From NCBI GenBank assembly GCA_002293375.1, contig DBDA01000005.1, positions 2,708 to 48,919 of the forward strand: a stretch of DNA of 46,212 bases. Direction: 5' to 3'. The translations under genes and the position numbers were made by a program. Positions 41,116 through 46,212 of the stretch are shown in pieces (the stretch's first letter is position 1; every line of letters starts with the position of its first letter). The notes under the pieces were generated by a model, which made no database searches, was not told where the DNA came from, and saw only the letters and a list, made by a program, of their open reading frames with translations. The DNA is from Odoribacter sp. UBA944. Lineage in GTDB: Bacteria; Bacteroidota; Bacteroidia; Bacteroidales; Marinifilaceae.

Positions 41116-42825
41116 ATGAAAAATCTTATGAAAACACATGCCTTGCTCGCGGCGGTCATGATGATCGGCTGCACCTCCGCCCGGCCGGAGCCGAGATCTT
41201 ATCCCGACTATTCGGGCAGTTCGGGATTCACGGCAACCGACAACGTCAGCGTTGAAAACCTCGAAGTGCTGGCAAAGGTCTGGGGATTCGCAAAATACCA
41301 CCATCCGGTGTTTGCCGATACGGTGCTCAACGCCGACTACGAACTGTTCGGGTTGTTGCCGCAGGTTGCCACGGCGGACAAAGAGGAACGCAACGCCGTG
41401 CTCGCCGCATGGGTCGAAGATCTGGGCGAATTTCGGTCGGCCGAAGATACACTTCGCAAGCAGATCGCCGGCGGCGGCTACACCTCGCCGGCAAACTGGG
41501 ACTGGCTCTCCGACGAGGCGACACTCGGCACCGAACTCTCCCAAACATTGCAACACCTGCGCTGGGCCCACCGCTCGAAACCGAGCCGTTACGCCTACAT
41601 CACGCAGCAGGGATTCATCAGCTTCGACGCGGAGTCGGTCCATGCGCCCGCCGGCGGGAATGACCACGGCTACAATCTGTTGACACTGTTCCGCCTGTGG
41701 AACATGGCCGAATACTACTTCCCGAGCGTGAACATCACCGACAAAAATTGGTCCGGGGTTCTGTCCGAGTACATTCCGAAATTTCTGGGCATCGGGAACG
41801 CCCAGTCCCCCCGGTTGACGGTGTCAGAGTTGATCTCCGAACTGAGCGACACCCACTCGGGCATGTTGGACAATCCGCTCTTCATGGGTCGCAGACTTCC
41901 CGTCGAACTGAGTTTTGTGGAGGGTAAACTCATCGTCACCGGGAACATTCCGGCACAGGACAAAAAACACGTTCTGGAGCCCGGCGACGAGATCATCTCC
42001 ATTGACGGCCGCATGCCCGACTACTACATCGACCGATCCCGCCGTTTCATCGCCGCTTCGAATGAGAGTATAGTGTTGCGTAATGCGGCGAATCTGGTGA
42101 CATACGTGCTCGGGGAGCAGGTTTCGCTCACCGTTGAACGCAAAGGGCGACGGATGGAAATAGCCATCGCAACGCTCCCTCTAAAAGAATATTTCGAACG
42201 ACTGCAACAAAAAGAGAACAATAAAACATACTACGAATTGATAGCCGGCGGGAAGGTGGGATACCTGTATCCGGGGAAATTCAAGAACGCCGACGGCCCG
42301 GCCATCATGGAGCGTTTCGCAGACACCCGGGGCATCGTCATCGACATGAGGTGCTACCCTGCCGAGCTCATGCCATTCTCGTTCGTCGGCCGCTATTTCG
42401 TTCCCCACAAAACAAAGTACGTTATTTTCACTCGTTCGGTCGATAAATTGCCGGGCTGGTTTGCGGGATCCCCGTTTTCTCTGGGTAGCACCAACGACGA
42501 CTACTACAAGGGAAAAGTTGTGGTGCTTGTAAACGCCGAGACCCTAAGTCGGGCGGAATACACAACAATGGCTTTTCAGGCGGCACCCGGCTGCGTAGTA
42601 GTGGGATCGCAGACAGCCGGGGCCGATGGCGACGTAGTGATGCTGCTGCTGCCCGGTGGAATCCGGACATTGATATCGGGTCTCGGCGTCTTCTACCCCG
42701 ACGGTACCAACACCCAGAGGGTAGGCGTGCGGATAGATCATTACGTAACCCCCACCGTGGAAGGCATCCGCGCCGGCCGGGACGAACTTCTCGAAAAGGC
42801 CCTCGAAATAATAAACCAACCCTGA
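41116..42825 (+). CDS. S41-family peptidase, lipoprotein
   Basis: This 569-residue protein has a lipoprotein signal (LLAAVMMIGC) and a tail-specific protease layout: an N-terminal helical part, a PDZ-like region (VLEPGDEIISIDGRMP, EQVSLTVERKGRRMEI), and the S41 domain with GKVGYLYPGKFKNADGPA, RGIVIDMRCYP and the catalytic Ser of VNAETLSRAEYTTMAFQA. Its probable place is the periplasmic side of the envelope. It is visibly richer in GC than the flanking genes. It follows the hydrolase after 25 bases. A palindromic hairpin (42841-42874) ends the cluster. Confidence 0.88.
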   Translation: MKNLMKTHALLAAVMMIGCTSARPEPRSYPDYSGSSGFTATDNVSVENLEVLAKVWGFAKYHHPVFADTVLNADYELFGLLPQVATADKEERNAVLAAWVEDLGEFRSAEDTLRKQIAGGGYTSPANWDWLSDEATLGTELSQTLQHLRWAHRSKPSRYAYITQQGFISFDAESVHAPAGGNDHGYNLLTLFRLWNMAEYYFPSVNITDKNWSGVLSEYIPKFLGIGNAQSPRLTVSELISELSDTHSGMLDNPLFMGRRLPVELSFVEGKLIVTGNIPAQDKKHVLEPGDEIISIDGRMPDYYIDRSRRFIAASNESIVLRNAANLVTYVLGEQVSLTVERKGRRMEIAIATLPLKEYFERLQQKENNKTYYELIAGGKVGYLYPGKFKNADGPAIMERFADTRGIVIDMRCYPAELMPFSFVGRYFVPHKTKYVIFTRSVDKLPGWFAGSPFSLGSTNDDYYKGKVVVLVNAETLSRAEYTTMAFQAAPGCVVVGSQTAGADGDVVMLLLPGGIRTLISGLGVFYPDGTNTQRVGVRIDHYVTPTVEGIRAGRDELLEKALEIINQP

Positions 42826-42840
42826 TCTCAACTCTGTGGA

Positions 42841-42874
42841 GTTCCGAACTTTTTGTACACAAAAAGTTCGGAAC
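42841..42874. terminator. 34-bp palindrome after the S41 peptidase gene
   Basis: GTTCCGAACTTTTTGT and its exact complement (42859-42874) with only AC between. It begins 16 bases after the stop codon. It is a likely terminator for the cluster from 39285, although such a tight, T-rich palindrome could also be a protein-binding site. Confidence 0.7.
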
Positions 42875-42966
42875 TTCAATAGAAAAATACACAATGCCTG
42901 TAGAAAAAAATACGCTGCTGGGAGAAAAGTGGTGCAGTAATGGTCTGAAATAACCCGCAAAATTAT

Positions 42967-42974
42967 TATCTTTG
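42967..42974 (+). promoter_or_regulatory. -7 promoter box of the ATPase gene
   Basis: TATCTTTG, a perfect TAnnTTTG box, 38 bases before the ATG at 43012. The RT-cas1 remnant and perhaps cas2 would be read from it. Confidence 0.65.
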
Positions 42975-43011
42975 CATTACTACAAAATAATAATGCAAAA
43001 ACAATAATCGC

Positions 43012-44142
43012 ATGAGCCAACTACAAAACCCCTTTGTAACAGGAGGATACATCGCTCCCGAATACTTCTGCGACAGGGAACAGGAAACCGGACAGGTACT
43101 GAAAAACATCCGGAATGGGAACAACGTGACCCTGATCTCCACGCGCAGAATGGGGAAATCGGGATTGATACGGCACTGTTTCAACCAAACAGAGATCACA
43201 AAAAACCACACCACCTTCTTCGTGGATATATACGCAACCAAATCACTCAACGACTTTGTATTCCTGTTGAGTAAAAACATCTTCAACCAACTAAAATCGA
43301 CCGGCCGGAAAGTATGGGAAAATTTTTTGATAACACTCAAATCCGTGCGGCCGGAAATTTCATTTGACGAACAGGGAATCCCCTCCCTTGGATTAGGCAT
43401 CGGAGACATCCACAAACCGGAAGCCTCTTTAGACGAAATCTTTCAGTTTCTCAACGCCTCCGCCAAACCTTGCATCATAGCCATCGACGAGTTCCAACAA
43501 ATCGTAAAATATCCGGAAGGCAACATCGAAGCCCTCTTACGGACCCACATACAGCAAAGCCCGCAGACACGGTTTATTTTTTCGGGAAGCCACCAGCACA
43601 TCATGGGAGAAATGTTTCACTCCTCCGCCCGTCCTTTCTTTGCAAGCACCTCCACCATCCATCTGAATGCCATCGAAAGAGAAAAATATACCGAATTCGC
43701 TCAAAAACAATTCAAAGCCCACAACAAAGAAATCACTGCACAAACAATCGAAAAAATATACAACCTGTTTGAAGGAGTTACCTGGTACATACAAAAAACG
43801 CTCAACACACTGTTCGGAGAGACAGCGGAAAGAACTTGTTGCAACGTCGAAATGGTCGACAACACCATCCGTCTGATCATCGACTCCAACAAATACATCT
43901 ACTCCGAAAACATGTTCCGTTTACCGGACAAACAAGGCAAATTGCTAATTTCCATCGCAAAAGACCACAAAGTGCCGACCCCCACCTCCTCAGGCTTCGT
44001 AAAACGGCACAACCTGGTTTCGGCCAGTTCCGTTCAGGCAGCTTTAAAAGGCCTGCTGGAAAAAGAATTTGTCACCCGCGACGAAAACGGTTACGCCGTA
44101 TACGACAAATTTTTCGAAATCTGGTTGAGAGAGAACTACTAA
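43012..44142 (+). CDS. AAA/STAND-type P-loop ATPase
   Basis: This 376-residue protein belongs to the archaeal-ATPase-like P-loop family common in Bacteroidota: Walker A STRRMGKSGL (43-52), Walker B CIIAIDEFQQI (Asp159-Glu160), sensor FIFSGS (188-193), and a C-terminal winged-helix region (VPTPTSSGFVKRHNLVSASS ending WLRENY). Proteins of this type are often multi-copy and of unknown function; some relatives act in defence. The next frame, the RT-cas1 remnant, begins 13 bases later, so the ATPase was probably part of that transcription unit. Confidence 0.82.
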   Translation: MSQLQNPFVTGGYIAPEYFCDREQETGQVLKNIRNGNNVTLISTRRMGKSGLIRHCFNQTEITKNHTTFFVDIYATKSLNDFVFLLSKNIFNQLKSTGRKVWENFLITLKSVRPEISFDEQGIPSLGLGIGDIHKPEASLDEIFQFLNASAKPCIIAIDEFQQIVKYPEGNIEALLRTHIQQSPQTRFIFSGSHQHIMGEMFHSSARPFFASTSTIHLNAIEREKYTEFAQKQFKAHNKEITAQTIEKIYNLFEGVTWYIQKTLNTLFGETAERTCCNVEMVDNTIRLIIDSNKYIYSENMFRLPDKQGKLLISIAKDHKVPTPTSSGFVKRHNLVSASSVQAALKGLLEKEFVTRDENGYAVYDKFFEIWLRENY

Positions 44143-44155
44143 AAACCACACCCTC

Positions 44156-44400
44156 ATGCCCAACTCCCTCTTCAACACCCTCTGCCTCCCGCTCACCCTG
44201 CACAGCGCCTGGAAAACCGTAAAATCCAAAAACGCAGCCGGTGGAATAGACGGTTTCTCCGTCGCCATGTTCGACGACGACCTGAAAAACCACCTCACCC
44301 AACTGCAAAAAGAACTGCGCGACAGATCCTGGAACCCCAACCCCTACCTCCGGGTAGAGATCCCCAAAACGAAAACGAAAAACGGAAACTCGGGACCACT
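44156..44400 (+). pseudogene. 5' fragment of an RT-Cas1 fusion gene (reverse transcriptase N-terminus)
   Basis: The first 75 codons read the N-terminal block of a group II-intron-like reverse transcriptase: LHSAWKTVKSKNAAGGIDGF, then SVAMFDDDLKNHLTQLQKEL and RDRSWNPNPYLRVEIPK. In the next bases the expected KRKLG motif is present, but in another frame (AAACGGAAACTCGGG at about 44380-44394), so there is a frameshift in the A-rich stretch before it. All similarity ends near 44395. The rest of the RT (fingers, YADD motif) and the Cas1 N-terminus are missing. The matching Cas1 end lies at 45336-45773. Confidence 0.8.
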
Positions 44401-44499
44401 TCGTGACATAAAATCAACGGTTTTTCGCCAGAATTGCATACTTTTTCCGTGTGAAAGGCCTAATAAACACTGGAACAAATAACCAAAACAGTTTACACA

Positions 44500-45261
44500 A
44501 TGATGAAAAAAGTAATATTATTGGCCGCCGTCGCGGTGATAGCCGCGATCAGTGTAAGTGCACAGGAAGCTACCATCACGATATCTGGCCGCGTGACCGA
44601 CTTCGATGGGAATCCTATCGACAGGAGCAAGGTTTCGTTGGGCAATGCCGACTTCACGGAGGCATATACCGCCATTACCGACGAAGAGGGCTATTACTCG
44701 ATACCGAATGTTGTGAAAGGGAGGTACGCCTCTATTCATGCCATGCGCCCGGAGGAGTACCCGCGTCCGCCGATGGTTGCCGAAGAGGATATGAGGCTCG
44801 AATATTGGGCGTGGAACATTATCGCCGACAGGGACATCGTGATCAATCCCCGCTACCATCGCCTCGAACTCTACGGCACGACGGTTTTCAAATCTCACGG
44901 AGGTTATCCGGGCGTGATAATATACACGCGCCCAATGAGTTTAGGAAGATACATATACGGAGAGGTTATGAATAGTGATAAGCCCTCGTCGGAGGCGGCT
45001 CATGTTGACATTTCGGTCGAGCCGGGAGACATCTCTTTTCAGGTGTGGGCCGATGACGTCCCCCTTGCGGTACGCTCCGTGCAACCCGTCAACGAATGGG
45101 TCGGTGGTGGACGACAAAAAGCCTATCTGATCTATGCAGATCCGCCCAAAGCGCAAGCGGACAAGTTCCGTATTTTTCGCGTCGCAGCCTTCAATAGTGC
45201 GCAAGGCGGAGAGTGGGGTGAGAATGCTTACTTTTATGAGATACCGGAGTATAAGAATTAA
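44500..45261 (+). CDS. secreted protein with carboxypeptidase-regulatory-like domain, inserted in RT-cas1
   Basis: This 253-residue protein has a signal peptide (ILLAAVAVIAAISVSAQ) and then a carboxypeptidase regulatory-like beta-sandwich (ISGRVTDFDGNPIDRSKVSL, AYTAITDEEGYYSIPNVVKG). The second half (residues about 110-253) is beta-rich with no family I recognise (VEPGDISFQVWADDVPL). In Bacteroidota such proteins occur at the cell surface. It carries its own terminator (45286-45314) and lies exactly where the middle of RT-cas1 should be. Codon use and composition do not look like the flanking cas remnants. No transposase or target duplication is visible. Confidence 0.75.
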   Translation: MMKKVILLAAVAVIAAISVSAQEATITISGRVTDFDGNPIDRSKVSLGNADFTEAYTAITDEEGYYSIPNVVKGRYASIHAMRPEEYPRPPMVAEEDMRLEYWAWNIIADRDIVINPRYHRLELYGTTVFKSHGGYPGVIIYTRPMSLGRYIYGEVMNSDKPSSEAAHVDISVEPGDISFQVWADDVPLAVRSVQPVNEWVGGGRQKAYLIYADPPKAQADKFRIFRVAAFNSAQGGEWGENAYFYEIPEYKN

Positions 45262-45285
45262 TCATCGAACTCTCTTTCATTGCAT

Positions 45286-45314
45286 CAAGGCGGGTGTTTT
45301 CTGTGCCCGCCTTG
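45286..45314 (+). terminator. intrinsic terminator of the inserted gene
   Basis: CAAGGCGGG (45286-45294) and CCCGCCTTG (45306-45314) form a perfect 9-bp stem with an 11-base loop, followed by CTTTGTTTTCC. It lies 24 bases after the inserted gene and just before the Cas1 remnant. Confidence 0.85.
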
Positions 45315-45335
45315 CTTTGTTTTCCGGCTCATTAA

Positions 45336-45773
45336 CAATCCCGGGTACGCAAAGGAGCCACCGATCTCATGAACTCCATGCTCAACTACGGATACGCCAT
45401 CCTGTACGCCAGGGTCTGGCAAGCCCTCCTCTCAGCCAAACTCAACCCCTCCATCTCCGTCTTCCACGCCCGCCAGCCGGGCAAACCCACCTTCGTATAC
45501 GACCTGATAGAAATTTTCCGCTCCCAGGCCGTAGACCGCGTAGTCATCGGATTGATCCAGAAAAAAGAACCCCTCAACATGGACAAAAACCTGTTAGACA
45601 ACGAAACCAAAAAACTACTCATACAAAACATCCTGGAACGCCTTAACCGCTACGAAAAATTCCGGACAGAAGAGATGAAATTTGCCAAAATCATCCAATT
45701 GCAAGCCAAAGACATCGCCGAATTTATTACGGAACAGAAAAAAACATTTAAACCCTACATCGCAAAATGGTAA
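45336..45773 (+). pseudogene. 3' fragment of RT-Cas1 (Cas1 C-terminal lobe)
   Basis: The frame begins after an in-frame TAA (45333-45335) and reads RKGATDLMNSMLNYGYAILY, then SAKLNPSISVFHARQPGKPT and FVYDLIEIFR, the hallmark of the Cas1 helical C-terminal domain with its catalytic His and Asp/Glu. It runs to a normal Cas1 end (KPYIAKW). The N-terminal Cas1 domain and the first catalytic Glu are missing, so it cannot act as an integrase. An ATG at 45369 could still give a 134-residue product. It ends 10 bases before cas2. Confidence 0.85.
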
Positions 45774-45783
45774 GAGAAACATG

Positions 45784-46071
45784 AGCAGAGCCAAACGCAT
45801 ATTCATTGTCGTCGCCTACGACATCGAAAACGACCGGAACCGGGCCAAAGTAGCCAAACTGTTGGAAAAATGCGGATCTCGCATCAACTACAGCGTCTTC
45901 GAATGCATGCTGACCGAAACCCAATACAACAACCTCCAAAAACAGATCCAAAACAAAATAAACCCCAAAACAGACACCGTAGCCTACTACCGGATATGCG
46001 TAGACTGCTACACCAAAATCGTATACCAACCCCAACACCGCCCGGCCCCGCGCATCGTTCAGATTGTATAG
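45784..46071 (+). CDS. cas2: CRISPR-associated endonuclease Cas2
   Basis: This 95-residue protein is a full-length Cas2: ferredoxin-like start RIFIVVAYDIENDRNRAKVA (with the usual Asp after the first strand), then LEKCGSRINYSVFECMLTET and YYRICVDCYTKI. Cas2 forms the scaffold of the Cas1-Cas2 spacer-integration complex. Here it has lost its partner, because the RT-Cas1 gene upstream is destroyed. It could be functionless, still selected, or used with another Cas1 elsewhere in the genome. The window ends 141 bases later without a visible CRISPR repeat. Confidence 0.93.
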   Translation, partial: SRAKRIFIVVAYDIENDRNRAKVAKLLEKCGSRINYSVFECMLTETQYNNLQKQIQNKINPKTDTVAYYRICVDCYTKIVYQPQHRPAPRIVQIV

Positions 46072-46212
46072 CAGCTATTCTGGATCTAAACAGGTTACTA
46101 TCAATCACTTATTGTTCAAAATGTTGAAATCTGTTTTGCGAAGTTTTTAAAAAGTTACAACATGTTGATTATTAATAATATACAAGAATTCATCCCATTA
46201 GGAAGAAAGGAA
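46072..46212. other. AT-rich sequence after cas2, no array seen
   Basis: The last 141 bases hold no gene and no direct repeats. The position and AT-richness would suit a CRISPR leader, but no repeat unit can be seen before the window edge. Confidence 0.3.

Noticed and set aside
44400..45335. An insertion sequence or group II intron within RT-cas1
   Set aside because: No transposase, terminal inverted repeats, target duplication or intron structure is visible; the insert is a single secreted-protein gene with a terminator.
46072..46212. CRISPR array after cas2
   Set aside because: No repeated unit is visible in the 141 bases before the window ends; an array may lie further on, but nothing here supports it.

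Overview
The window looks like chromosome of a Bacteroidales bacterium (Bacteroidota), probably a gut- or host-associated relative of Parabacteroides, Tannerella or Dysgonomonas. The evidence is lipoprotein and secreted glycosidases of families GH89, GH92 and GH63-like, a sodium-pumping methylmalonyl-CoA decarboxylase operon, the Bacteroidota-specific DUF5606 protein, and many promoters with the Bacteroidota -7 box TAnnTTTG. The exact genus cannot be read from the sequence.

Positions 1-5500: the 5' part of a GH89 alpha-N-acetylglucosaminidase lipoprotein gene (minus strand, cut by the window edge), then creD, a nitroreductase pseudogene, a spore-photolyase-like radical SAM gene, a GNAT acetyltransferase, an exported OsmC-like protein and tag on the plus strand. 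Positions 5500-9800 are an AT-rich defence/accessory island. It holds one AbiE-type module whose toxin gene has lost its catalytic core, a 2H phosphoesterase-like gene, and a second AbiE-type module that is intact but has an unrelated 188-residue gene, possibly HEPN-like, placed between antitoxin and toxin.

Positions 9800-25300 are mostly core genes: an MFS exporter; a GH63-like glycosidase, clpX and clpP; a GH92-ispD-wzi cluster; a ROK sugar kinase with a possible small RNA in front of it; trmN6, DUF5606, coaE, ybbR and yajC as one operon; and queA with a small nuclease-domain gene in the opposite direction. Positions 25300-31600 hold meaB, the riboflavin operon ribD-ribE-ribBA-ribH under an FMN riboswitch, and rhlE. 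Positions 31900-36400 hold the mce-mmdA-oadG-biotin carrier-oadB operon. With meaB, this supports a succinate/methylmalonyl-CoA route to propionate coupled to sodium export.

Positions 36400-46212 are accessory again: two small envelope proteins, a Schlafen/AlbA-type ATP-binding regulator with a 12-bp coding tandem repeat, a DUF2089-Yip1-hydrolase-S41 peptidase cluster behind a palindrome-rich promoter, an AAA-type ATPase, and the remains of a CRISPR adaptation module. In that module an RT-Cas1 fusion gene has kept only its first and last parts. The middle is replaced by a self-contained secreted-protein gene with its own terminator, while cas2 is still intact. No CRISPR array is visible before the window ends.

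Other structured DNA includes two very long imperfect hairpins (26453-26573 and 31665-31850), a dispersed 12-mer found just after gene ends, and several strong terminators. No rRNA or tRNA gene was recognised.
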